From DATFDN01 sp963762525 (GTDB lineage Bacteria; Pseudomonadota; Alphaproteobacteria; Acetobacterales; Acetobacteraceae), in contig CAVXKT010000011.1 of NCBI GenBank assembly GCA_963762525.1, forward strand, positions 1,178,001 to 1,242,000: a DNA stretch of 64,000 nucleotides, read 5' to 3'. How positions within the stretch are numbered: the stretch's first letter is position 1; the number at the start of each line of letters is the position of its first letter. The position numbers were made by a program, and so were the translations under genes. Positions 29,450 through 38,100 of the stretch are shown piece by piece. The notes under the pieces were generated by a model. It had not been told where the DNA came from and did not search any database. It was given only the letters and a program-made list of their open reading frames with translations.

Positions 29450-31521
29450 ATGGCGGCAGCTCAACAAGAAGGTTGCCGTACCGTCCGTCTCGGTCACCTA
29501 CGCGCGCAACGGCAGCTCGACCAAGGCCAACGCCCTCGGCATGCGGCCGATGCAGGAACGCGCCTACGAGAAGCGGGGCGAGCAATACCTGCTGATCAAG
29601 TCGCCGCCGGCCTCGGGCAAGAGCCGGGCGCTCATGTTCATCGCCCTCGACAAGCTCCACAACAGGGGCTCCGCCAGGCGATCATCGTCGTGCCGGAGAG
29701 GGCGATCGGCGCGAGCTTCCACGACGAGCCGTTGACCCGGTTCGGCTTCTGGGCGGACTGGCACGTCGAGCCCGAAATGGAACCTCTGCGACGCGCCTGG
29801 CTCGGACAATGGCGGCAAGGTCAATGCGGTCGAGGCGTTCCTGGAAAGCCCGACAAGGTGCTGGTCTGCACCCATGCCACGTTCCGCTTCGCGGTGGACA
29901 GGTTCGGGGTCGAGGCGTTCGACGACCGGCTGATCGCGGTGGACGAGTTCCACCACGTCTCCGCCAACCCCGACAACAAGCTCGGCCTGCATCTCGGCCA
30001 GTTCATCGCCCGCGACCGCGTGCATATCGTGGCGATGACCGGCTCCTACTTCCGCGGCGACGCCGAAGCGGTGCTCGCCCCGCAGGACGAGGCGAAGTTC
30101 GATACCGTCACCTACACCTATTACGAGCAGCTCAACGGCTACGAGTACCTGAAGCAGCTCGACATCGGCTACTTCTTCTACGCCGGCTCCTATGCCGACG
30201 ACATCCTGAAGGTGCTCGACCCGGCCGAGAAGACCATCGTCCACATCCCAAGCGTCAATTCGCGCGAGAGCACGAAGGACAAGATCAAGGAGGTCGAGCA
30301 CATCATCGAGGCGCTCGGGAGATGGCAGGGCATCGACCCCGCGACCGGCTTCCAGCTGGTCAAGACGCCGGACGGGCCGCGTCCTGCGGATCGCCGACCT
30401 GGTGGATGACGACCCCGCCAAGCGCGACCGGGTTTCCGCCGCGCTGAAGGACCCGGCGCAGAAGAACAACCGCGACCATGTGGACATCATCATCGCGCTC
30501 GGCATGGCGAAGGAAGGCTTCGACTGGATCTGGTGCGAGCACGCGCTGACGGTCGGCTATCGGTCGAGCCTGACCGAGATCGTGCAGATCATCGGCCGCG
30601 CGACCCGCGACGCGCCGGGCAAGACGCGCGCGCGCTTCACCAACCTGATCGCCGAGCCCGACGCCTCCGAGGAGGCCGTCACGGAAGCCGTCAACGACAC
30701 GCTGAAGGCGATCGCGGCGAGCCTGCTGATGGAGCAGGTGCTGGCGCCGCGCTTCGAGTTCAAGCCGAAGAACCCGACCAGCGGGCCGACGCCCGGCTTC
30801 GACTACGGCGAAGGCGGCTACGACCCGAACAAGTGCAATGTCGGCTTCAGCGAGGAGCACGGGCGGTTCGAGATCGAGATCAAGGGCCTCGTCGCGCCGA
30901 AGAGCGAGGAGGCGCAGCGCATCTGCCAGCAGGACCTGAACGAGGTCATCGCCGACCTTCGTGCAGGACAAGACGCACGATCGAGCGCGGGCTGTTCGAC
31001 CCCGAGCTGGTGCCCGAGGAGCTGACCCAGCTCCGCATGGGCAAGATCATCAAGGACAAATACCCCGAACTGGACGAGGAGGATCAGGAGGCGGTGCGCC
31101 AGCACGCCGTCGCCGCCCTCAACCTCACGCAGAAGGCCAAGGAGATCGCCTCGGGCGGCGCGAGGGCGCCGGCGAGAGCAGCCCGAACACCGCCTTCGTC
31201 GATGGCGTGCGCAAGTTCGCCATGGACGTGCGCGAGCTGGACATCGACCTGATCGACCGCATCAACCCATTCGGCGAAGCCTACGCCATCCTCGCCAAGA
31301 CCATGAGCGAGGAGAGCCTGAAGCAGGTCGCCGCCGTCATCGCGGCCAAGCGCGTCAACCTGACGGTCGAGGAGGCGCGGGAACTGGCCAAGCGCGCGCT
31401 GAGGTTCAAGCAGGAGCGCGGCCGGCTGCCCTCGATCACGTCGCCGGACGCGTGGGAAAAGCGCATGGCCGAAGGCGTGGCCTTCCTCGCCCGCATGAAG
31501 GCGGAGGCCGCGCGTGCCTAG
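29450..31521 (+). pseudogene. DEAD/DEAH-box (SF2) helicase of the defence-like cassette (several frameshifts)
   Basis: Superfamily 2 helicase/translocase of about 690 residues. Start ATG 29450: with one extra G removed it reads MAQLNKKVAVPSVSVTYARN. Motifs: Walker A SPPASGKSRALMF near residue 55; IIVVPERAIGASFHDEP (Ia); AVDEFHHVSA (motif II) near 29940; IVAMTGSYFRGDAE (III); and motif VI IVQIIGRATRDAPGKTR near 30580. A charged C-terminal region ends FLARMKAEAARA. About eight frameshifts, for example near 29672, 29790, 30378, 30960, 30985 and 31162. The stop overlaps the GTG of the GIY-YIG gene. It probably acts as the DNA translocating subunit of a restriction-like complex. Confidence 0.78.
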
Positions 31522-32710
31522 GCTTCACCGACGAGGACGACGCGCTGCTCGACGAGCTTGGCGTCGAGGCCGAAGCGAAGAAGCGGATCGAGCCGGACGC
31601 CGCGCGAGGAGCGGATCATCGCCGGCTTCGAGGAGATTCAGCGTTTCGTCGAGCAGCACGGCCGCGCCCCGCAGCACGGGGAGGACCGCGACATCTTCGA
31701 GCGGCTGTATGCCGTGCGCCTCGATCGTCTTCGCGAGCTGGACGAGTGCCGCGCCTTGCTTGAACCCCTCGATCATCAGGGGCTTCTGGCGCAGCACAGA
31801 GCGGCGCACGGGCAGCGTCGCCGACGAACTCGACGATGACGAGCTTCTGGCGCAGCTCGGGGTGGAGGCTGCGGCGCCGGCCGACATCACCGAACTCCGC
31901 CATGTCCGCTCGGCGGCGGAGAAGCGCGCGGCCGAGGAGATCGCCAATCGCGCAGAAGTGCGAGGATTTCGACCGCTTCAAGCCGCTGTTCGAGCAGGTG
32001 CAGAAGGAACTCGGCGCGGGCCTGCGGCAGACGCGGCGGTTCGAGCGCAAGTCCGAGATCGCGCCGGGCCGGTTCTATATCCTGGGCGGCCAAAAAGCCT
32101 ATGTCGCGGCGATGGAGAGAACCGTTCGCCAACGAGCACGGCAAGATGGATGCCCGCCTTCGCGTGATCTTCGACAATGGGACCGAGAGCAACCTGCTCA
32201 TGCGCTCCCTTCAGAAGGCGCTGCAACAGGACCCCGCCGGACGGCGGATCATCGAGCCCGTGGCAGGCCCGCTCTTCACCGATCAGAACGAGGAAGGGGA
32301 CGAGGCGAGCGGCACCGTCTATGTGCTGCGGAGCAAATCCGATCATCCGGTCGTCGCGGCCCATCGCGACGTCCTGCACAAGATCGGCGTGACCGGCGGC
32401 GATGTCGCGCGCCGGATCGCCAATGCCCGCCTCGACCCGACGTTCCTCATGGCGGATGTCGAGATCGTCGCGACCTACGAGCTCTACAATATCAACCGGA
32501 CTAGGCTTGAGAACCTCATCCACCGCGTCTTTGGCCGGCCCGGCTCGATATCGAGATCAAGGACCGCTTCGGGCAACCGGTGATCCCCCGCGAATGGTTC
32601 CTCGTCCCTCGTTCGTGATCGACGACGCGATCGAAAGGATCAGGGACGGAACGATCGCCGCCTATACCTATGACCCGAAAACCGCTTCGCTCACGCGCCC
32701 GGCGAGATAG
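31514..32710 (+). pseudogene. GIY-YIG nuclease family protein (several frameshifts)
   Basis: About 395 residues after repair. The N-terminus is FTDEDDALLDELGVEAEAKK, and a related DELLAQLGVEAAAPADITELRHVRSA block recurs about 100 residues on. The C-terminal nuclease domain is SGTVYVLRSKSDHPVVAAHR, KIGVTGGDVARRIANARLDP, ELYNINRTRLENLIHRVFG and a terminal REWFLVP. The strand pair TVYVLRS...HKIGVTGG, the arginine in RRIANA and the glutamate in LENLIHRVF match the T5orf172/Mug113-type GIY-YIG fold, with Y, G, R and E as catalytic residues. Breaks near 31525, 31590, 31815, 31960, 32120 and 32545. It is the likely DNA-cutting component of the cassette. Confidence 0.75.
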
Positions 32711-32774
32711 GAAACGGCTTGCGCCGTCGCCGGCGGCGCGCCTAAGATATGCGAAAACCGGGGGGAGAACCGAA

Positions 32775-33856
32775 ATGACCACGCGCCGAAATTTTCTTGC
32801 GGGAGCCTACGGGCATGGTGTTCTGCGGCTGCGGTCTGCCCGGCAGCGCCCGCGCGCAGCAGGCCTCGGCGCGGCTGCCGGTGATGGTGAACGGCAAGCG
32901 CGTCAAGACCGTGGACGTGCATTCGCACTGCTTCTTTCACGACGCCGCGGCGCTGATGGGCGATCGGGCGAAGACGCTGACGCCGCCGGTCAACGGCGTG
33001 CAGAACATCTTCATCGTCGTCGAGGACCGCCTCAAGAGCATGGACGCGATGGCGATCGACATGGAGGTGCTGTCGATCAATCCGTTCTGGTACGCCCTCG
33101 ATCGCGATCTGGCGAAGCAGATCGTTACCATTCAGAACGACAGGCTGGCCGAGTTGTGCGCCGCCCATCCCGACCGCTTCGCCGCTTTCGCCTCGCTGAC
33201 GCTGCAGGACCCGCAGCTCGCCGTCGAGCAACTGGAGACGGCGATGAAGAAACAGGGTTTGCGCGGGGCGGCGATCGGCGGCGTGGTGGTCGATGCCGAG
33301 TTCGCCGATCCCAAATTCCACCCGGTCTGGGCGAAGGCCGAGGAACTGGGCGCGGTGCTGTTCATCCACCCGCAGGGGGTGCCGCAGCTCGCCTCGCGCC
33401 TCAAGGGCAACGGCTGGCTGCCGAATCTGGTGGGCAATCCGCTGGAGACGACGATCGCGCTTGCAGCACCTGATCTTCCAGGGCACGCTGGACCGCTTCC
33501 CCGGGCTCAAGATCATCGCCGCGCATGGCGGCGGCTATCTGCCGTCCTATGCCGGGCGCGACGACCGCGCCTGCATCGTCGGCTCGGCGTTCTGCGACCC
33601 CAACATCAAGCTGAAGAAGCAGCCGTCGGAATACCTGAACCAGATCTATTACGACTCGCTGGTGTTCACGCCGGAAGGATTGCGCCATCTGGCGGCGCAG
33701 GTGGGTGCAAGCCAGATCATGCTGGGCAGCGATGATCCGTACATCTGGGAGCTGCATCCGGTGGACCTTGTGTTCGCGACGACGACGCTGAGCGACGACG
33801 AGAAATACGCGATCCTGGGCGGCAACGCGGCGCGGCTGTTCGGGTTGAGCGGGTAG
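32775..33856 (+). CDS. Amidohydrolase family protein, Tat-exported (two frameshifts)
   Basis: Metal-dependent amidohydrolase/decarboxylase of the ACMSD-like amidohydrolase_2 type. A twin-arginine signal MTTRRNFLAGATG...ARAQ precedes the metal-binding VDVHSHCFFHDAA near residue 45. Then come LFIHPQGV, IIAAHGGGYLPSYAGR and the final metal Asp in MLGSDDPYIWE. It ends YAILGGNAARLFGLSG. One extra T near 32812 breaks the signal peptide and one extra T near 33462 breaks ETTIALQHLIFQG. Repaired length is about 359 residues. It lies just downstream of the accessory cassette and looks like ordinary chromosome again. The substrate is unknown. Confidence 0.82.
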
Positions 33857-33890
33857 GCTTCGGGCAATCGGAATCGTGGAGGGGACGTCC

Positions 33891-34154
33891 ATGGCACATC
33901 TCGAAAGCGACCAAGCTGCGGTTCAGCCCTTCGTACAGTTCAAGTCGCCGCTCGGAAATACTTTCCAAGCTTGCGTTACGCGCAGCCGCCACGCAACCGG
34001 CGACAAATGCAGTGGCCATTGCCGCCATGCGCGCTACCAGCGGGCGAGAAGACGACACGCCGGACCGTGGGGGCGCCACCTTGCCATGAGGCATTTGGGG
34101 CCCGTTCCCCGGGACCGTCTGGCACTGACGCACAACGCGGGCTTACCAGTATAA
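33891..34154 (+). CDS. Possible small ORF of unknown function
   Basis: The ATG at 33891 follows a strong GGAGGGG six to seven bases upstream and opens an 87-codon frame (MAHLESDQAAVQPFVQFKSP). The first 30 residues look protein-like; the rest is arginine- and histidine-rich and may be out of frame. It overlaps the end of the opposite-strand oxygenase gene by 12 bp. An antisense open frame also crosses this gap. I do not recognise either and would not rely on this call. Nothing else is visible in 33857-34142. Confidence 0.2.
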   Translation: MAHLESDQAAVQPFVQFKSPLGNTFQACVTRSRHATGDKCSGHCRHARYQRARRRHAGPWGRHLAMRHLGPVPRDRLALTHNAGLPV

Positions 34155-34850
34155 AATCCAACCTTCGGATAACCTGACGCCGTGCCCCTGTAGCGTGATG
34201 CGAAACCCGATCGGCGCGACAGTGGCCGACCGGCCTATCGCGTGCAGGGCGAGACCGTCGTGTACCACGATCCGACCCGGCGTATATCCGACCGTCCGAG
34301 ACGAATGTCCGGACGCATAATCGAACGCCGACACCCCGGTGTTCCGCGCGTCGCCGTAACGAAAAGGCCAGACTTCCATTGCGGCCCCTCCGGTCGGCTC
34401 CTTGATCAGAAGGGTGAACGAAAGAACTGCTCGCGGCACTTGTTCGGGGATGGCCGACATCCACTGCAGGTCGAAATGAGCGCGCGCGGCCACGTTGTCG
34501 CGGCTCTGGTCAACGCCACCGAAGACGAAGATGTGGAAACCGGGAAGCGCAAGCCGCTCGTCAAAAATCACGGGCTCCCCCAGCAGCTCTTCAAAAAACA
34601 GCCTGATCCGCTCGTACTCTGAGGCAAATGTCTCCCGAAGAAGAGGGTTTCGCTCCTTCGCCGCGTCGAGATAAACGGCGAGATGCTGCGACGCATCGAT
34701 GTAAGCCGCCGCGCCGAGCGTGAAGAACCCACCCTGCGAGCGCCGTTGCCAGTGAGATTTGAGTGCGATCACCTTCTCTTCCGTGGTCGCGCACGCTTTG
34801 CGATCGAGAAGGTCGTGTTGGCTGAGCGGAAGAGCGGTGTGGCTAACCAT
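34143..34850 (-). CDS. 2-oxoglutarate/Fe(II) oxygenase-like protein
   Basis: A 235-residue protein, last of a three-gene modification operon. The double-stranded beta-helix pattern is visible. ARAHFDLQW gives His125-x-Asp127. VVHDGLALHAIG gives a distal His at 203. GFRITLQGHG gives Arg217 for the 2-oxoglutarate carboxylate. The N-terminal 100 residues are helical and acidic. The ATG at 34848-34850 overlaps the end of the ATP-grasp gene by 8 nt, so translation is coupled. The expected reaction is hydroxylation of a side chain, with the neighbouring repeat protein or its ligated product as the obvious candidate substrate. This assignment is from motif pattern only. Confidence 0.6.
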   Translation of the reverse strand: MVSHTALPLSQHDLLDRKACATTEEKVIALKSHWQRRSQGGFFTLGAAAYIDASQHLAVYLDAAKERNPLLRETFASEYERIRLFFEELLGEPVIFDERLALPGFHIFVFGGVDQSRDNVAARAHFDLQWMSAIPEQVPRAVLSFTLLIKEPTGGAAMEVWPFRYGDARNTGVSAFDYASGHSSRTVGYTPGRIVVHDGLALHAIGRSATVAPIGFRITLQGHGVRLSEGWILYW

Positions 34851-35742
34851 TCTCGGGATGCGGCAGTGAAAGATATTGAAGCAGGGCTTTGGAAATCGCG
34901 CCGTCGCACCATTCGTCATACGAAGAATAGCCGGGCATCGAATTCGCCTCCAAACACCAGTACGCGCCATCGGCGTCGATTTTGAAATCCCAGCCGGCAA
35001 AGTGGAGGCCGAGCGTGCGGGATGCTTCGATGAGCAGGGTGCGCAACGCTGTTGGCGGATCAAAAAGCCGAAGTTCGTTCAGACGACCCTCACGACGGTA
35101 ATCCACGCCGCCCGCAGAGATGCGCTGCGCGATCAGTCGATCCCCGATCACGTGGATGCGTGCGTCGGCACCCACGATCTGGCGCTGGAGATGCACGGGC
35201 CCGCTTGCCGGATCAAAGGCTTCAAACTCGGCTTCGGTAGCGATCATGGTGTCTGCTCGGACGCCGCTCACCGGTTTCGAGATCGCCGAACCCGCACGAA
35301 TAAACGAACGCAGCGTGTCGGGACAGCAGCTGGTAACGCTCTCGGGGACACGAAAGCCGAGTTCGCTGAGAATCGCCTCATGAAGCGGTTTGGAGCTGTT
35401 GTGAGCGCCACTATCCGGTCGGTTGACGACACACCCCGGAACCGTGTTGAGCCATGCGCCCAACCCACCGAACAGCGCGTGCCATCGCCGGGCCATAGCC
35501 TCATCCGCCGCATGCGATGAGAGATTGATCAGCCGGCAGTAAAAGGATGCATCAGGATCAAGCTCGATTGACGAGTCGGCCATCGTCACCATGGCTGCAG
35601 CGCGGGGTGGCAGCTCGAAGCGCCAGTCCCCTTGTACGACCGCCCGCAGATTGATGGCCGTAAGTTCCACCCCATTGCTAAGCACCTGTCCGACGAAATG
35701 CGCGAATGTGTGATCCACGTCAACGCCTATCGCCACGATCAC
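34843..35742 (-). CDS. ATP-grasp ligase (RimK/MvdD-like)
   Basis: ATP-dependent carboxylate-amine/hydroxyl ligase of the ATP-grasp superfamily, about 299 residues. The pre-ATP domain ends WLNTVPGCVVNRPDSGAHNSSKPLHE, like RiPP graspetide ligases, which read NRP...KP at this place. Nucleotide-binding elements: ISKPVSG near 155, HLQRQIVGADARIHVIG near 185, and the metal-binding Asp/Glu-x-Asn set in GWDFKIDADGAYWCLEANSM near 252-271. GTG 35742 with GGGA upstream is preferred as start; the TTG at 35784 is an alternative. It starts 4 nt after the preceding gene's stop. The likely role is to make ester or amide bonds on side-chain carboxylates of a peptide or protein. Confidence 0.75.
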   Translation of the reverse strand: MIVAIGVDVDHTFAHFVGQVLSNGVELTAINLRAVVQGDWRFELPPRAAAMVTMADSSIELDPDASFYCRLINLSSHAADEAMARRWHALFGGLGAWLNTVPGCVVNRPDSGAHNSSKPLHEAILSELGFRVPESVTSCCPDTLRSFIRAGSAISKPVSGVRADTMIATEAEFEAFDPASGPVHLQRQIVGADARIHVIGDRLIAQRISAGGVDYRREGRLNELRLFDPPTALRTLLIEASRTLGLHFAGWDFKIDADGAYWCLEANSMPGYSSYDEWCDGAISKALLQYLSLPHPENG

Positions 35743-35746
35743 GGAG

Positions 35747-36529
35747 TCAGGTCCCTGCACAGAGCGTCGGCGATATCGTTCCAAGCGTACATAGCTCCTG
35801 CTGCGGCGGCGCGGCGTTCAGCCGGACCGGCGCGGCGCCTTCCTCGCCAATGGCCCAAGTGACCGTGGCGAAATGGGTGCCGACCTGCTGCACCAGAGAC
35901 ACGCTACGACGGATGAGGTCCAGGTCCGTGCTGCGGAATTCGGTCGTTGCCAAAAACCCGCGGTGCCCCACCACGGTGACGATTTCATACACCGCGGCTG
36001 TGTTGATCCTGCGAGCACGGAGCGGCGTGCCGCGCCTCAGCTCCGCGACCGGGGCTATGCGGAAATCCGCGTCCTCGCCCCACATGGCGTCGTCCGCCGA
36101 GCCGATGACGTCCGGTCTGCTGGAATGGATCTCACGGTCCATCTCGGCGGAATCGAAGTTGAGAGCACAGGCGATGGCGCCCCACGTCATCCGGCCGACC
36201 GTGCCTTGCCGGTTAGGGCGGTTAATGATCGGCGCTTCGGAAAGTACGGCAGCCGCCCAGAAAGCAGCATAGGCTTCTCCGTGAAGGAATCGCTCGTCCG
36301 GCGTGTCTGGCAGGTGGTCATTCCACCAAGCGCTCGCCCGCACGAACATTGGCAGTGCAGGCTCAACCGAACTCAAATCTCCGGTTACGCGAATCGTGAA
36401 GATGCGGGCGGCGGAGGGCCCGTCGAGCTGGACGATGCAGCGCCCGGCTTCTTGCAAAGCACGCCCGAGGCGGACCGCGACCGGGTCGTCCGACTTCGCG
36501 ACGATCAGGACGTCCGGTGACGGCGGCAC
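35747..36529 (-). CDS. Degenerate ATP-grasp-like partner protein
   Basis: A 260-residue protein of unknown family. Its N-terminal part (PDVLIVAKSDDPVAVRLGRA...EAPIINRPNRQGTVGR) resembles the pre-ATP-grasp domain of the next gene, including the NRPN element. Its C-terminal part (TAAVYEIVTVVGHRGFLATTEF, then a VSLVQQVGTHFATVTWAI segment) resembles the last strands of an ATP-grasp domain. The central nucleotide-binding lysines and the terminal Glu-x-Asn metal site are missing. I infer a catalytically inactive paralogue that pairs with the adjacent ligase or binds substrate. The start is GTG 36529 (MPPSPDVLIV). It lies between the repeat-protein gene and the ligase in one operon. Confidence 0.5.
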   Translation of the reverse strand: MPPSPDVLIVAKSDDPVAVRLGRALQEAGRCIVQLDGPSAARIFTIRVTGDLSSVEPALPMFVRASAWWNDHLPDTPDERFLHGEAYAAFWAAAVLSEAPIINRPNRQGTVGRMTWGAIACALNFDSAEMDREIHSSRPDVIGSADDAMWGEDADFRIAPVAELRRGTPLRARRINTAAVYEIVTVVGHRGFLATTEFRSTDLDLIRRSVSLVQQVGTHFATVTWAIGEEGAAPVRLNAAPPQQELCTLGTISPTLCAGT

Positions 36530-36553
36530 GCGTCAGACCACGGGATACAGGTC

Positions 36554-37744
36554 CTAAGTGGCTGGTAGGCCTGGTTCGCGACTGAGTGGTCGAGTCCGAT
36601 CTGAAATCCGTCCCGGTCATGTCTGTCGCGATCGCATGAACCTCTGCGTCTCTCAAAAGGGTGGTATCCTGTTCGACCTTGTTGTCCTGATCTTCCTTAT
36701 TGCCCTCGCTGGCTTCCTTTTGCTCTTTGAGTGTCTTATCGTAGTTCTCTGATGCCTCCTTTAGGTCCTTGTTTTCCTTCGCTTGATCATCTTTTCCGTC
36801 CTTACCCTCCTTGCCGTCCTTACCGTCCTTCCCGTCTTTACCCTCCTTTCCATCCTTTCCGTCCTTTGATTCCTTGCTTTCCTTGCCGGGAACCGGCTTA
36901 GGAGTGCTGAAAACCGCGAATGGCGGCGGCGCGGGCGCATTTGAAATCGGGGTAAGAGCATTAAGCTGCTCCTTCCACAATTTCCCGTCGCTGCCGAGCA
37001 CATAGACGAAGAACAGTGCAGTGTTGGAGGGCTGGAAGGCGATGGTGGTTGCGTCCACGAGAGTGCGGTTCTGATAGGTCCCGATCTCCCACCAAAGGTT
37101 CCCGTCCATTCCCAATACAAAAATGTTGGTGGCATCGACCGCCTGGAACCCCCACACGTTCAAATCCACCCTGGCGCGGTTATGGTAGTCACCGGTCTCG
37201 CGCCAAAGCTTGCATCGGCGCCGAGCACATACACCGTCGTCAATCAAGCGCCTGAAACGACAGACGTTTGCATCCACCTCAGACCGATTGTGGTAGTTAC
37301 CGGTCTCACGCCAGAGAGCCCTGCCTTTCGAGAGGACGTAAACAGTCGTCTGATCGAGCGCCTGAAACGCCTGAACGTTTCCGTCCACCGCCACCCGATT
37401 ATGATAGTCGCCGGTCTCGCGCCAAAAATTCCCGTCCTTGCCGAGAACATAGACGGTGGTCGCATCAAGGGCCTGAAAGGCCGAAACATTGCCGTCTACG
37501 GCGGTACGGTTCTGGTAATTACCAATCTCGCGCAGAGATTTCCGTCGGTGCCGAGTACGTAGACCGTGGTCGTATCGAGAGGCTGAAAGTCGGCGACATT
37601 CCCATCAACCTGATGAAAGGTGTTCGGGTTTCCGACGGCCACACGCCAAAGCGTCTTGTCGGCGCGTAGCGTGTAGATGTTCGCGTAGTCAAGCGCCCGG
37701 AATCCCGTAACGGAGCCATCGATTTCATCGCGAGCATCGAACAT
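36554..37744 (-). CDS. Tectonin-like repeat protein with collagen-like (Gly-Lys-Asp/Glu) tail (frameshifted)
   Basis: First gene of the modification operon; ATG at 37742-37744. Residues 1 to about 265 are seven imperfect repeats of about 37 residues with consensus VDGNVxAFQALDxTTVYVLG, then xDGxLWRETGDYHNR, resembling tectonin/tachylectin beta-propeller blades. No signal peptide is seen. A Pro-rich linker (NAPAPPPFAVFSTPKPVP) leads into eleven tandem [Gly/Ser]-Lys-[Asp/Glu] triplets and then a charged helical segment (KENKDLKEASENYDKTLKEQ). Frameshifts: a missing base near 37530 and two or three indels near 37205-37265. As written, the frame continues to 36363, overlapping the next gene by 167 nt; one upstream indel would end it instead at the TAG at 36554-36556. 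That is my preferred end. Confidence 0.65.
36789..36887 (-). repeat. Gly-Lys-Asp/Glu triplet tract (11 codon triplets)
   Basis: Eleven 9-nt units encode GKE, SKE, SKD and then eight GK[D/E]. Synonymous codons are mixed throughout (GGA, GGT, GGC, GGG; AAG, AAA; GAC, GAT). The amino-acid repeat is therefore old and maintained at protein level, not a fresh DNA-level expansion. Gly-X-Y periodicity with Lys and Asp/Glu resembles bacterial collagen-like domains. The alternating Lys and carboxylate side chains also suit an ATP-grasp ligase. Confidence 0.7.
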
Positions 37745-38100
37745 TACCTTGGTGCTCCCTTAGCCGAAGCCCGCTGCGCGGCCGCCGTTGGGCTCTCGGG
37801 CCTTAGCCTCGATCACGGCAGCCGTCGGCTCGCCATCTGGTGCTCAGAGCGCCGCGAAATCCGTCGTTTCAGAGTAGGCTCGCGCCGGCGGCCATAATTC
37901 CGAGGTTAAGCTTAGACGTGCGGGCTCGACGCGGCAATGCGCAACGCGGGCAGACTGGTCTCGTTGCGTACCGGAAGGACCCGAATGCTCGCGCCAAGCG
38001 CGAGCATGACGTTGGGAATTGGCAGTTCTCGCCTACGGTCTTTGCGTATGAAAGGCGCGCATTCGAAGCAGCGAGTGACCACCCCTTCCAGCCCTCGGGG
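37745..38100. other. Intergenic region upstream of the repeat-protein operon
   Basis: About 355 bp between the accC stop and the repeat-protein start. It must hold the operon promoter, and AAGG lies five bases before the ATG at 37744. Short open stretches exist on the minus strand (for example one ending EAKAREPNGGRAAGFG near 37760), but none has a convincing start, so I call no gene. Base composition is less GC-rich than the accC side. Confidence 0.4.

Noticed and set aside
33717..34133. Minus-strand ORF between the oxygenase and the amidohydrolase (with FVAGC, lipobox-like)
   Set aside because: It overlaps the end of the amidohydrolase on the other strand and has no ribosome-binding site or recognisable domain; chance is likely.
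36789..36887. Regular 9-bp repeats as a possible CRISPR or DNA-binding array
   Set aside because: The units are in-frame codon triplets with varied synonymous codons and no spacers; they are coding repeats.
37745..38100. Possible short RiPP precursor upstream of the repeat protein
   Set aside because: Short open stretches (ending EAKAREPNGGRAAGFG or MAAGASLL) lack a supported start and meet stop codons. No microviridin-type core or leader motif was seen.
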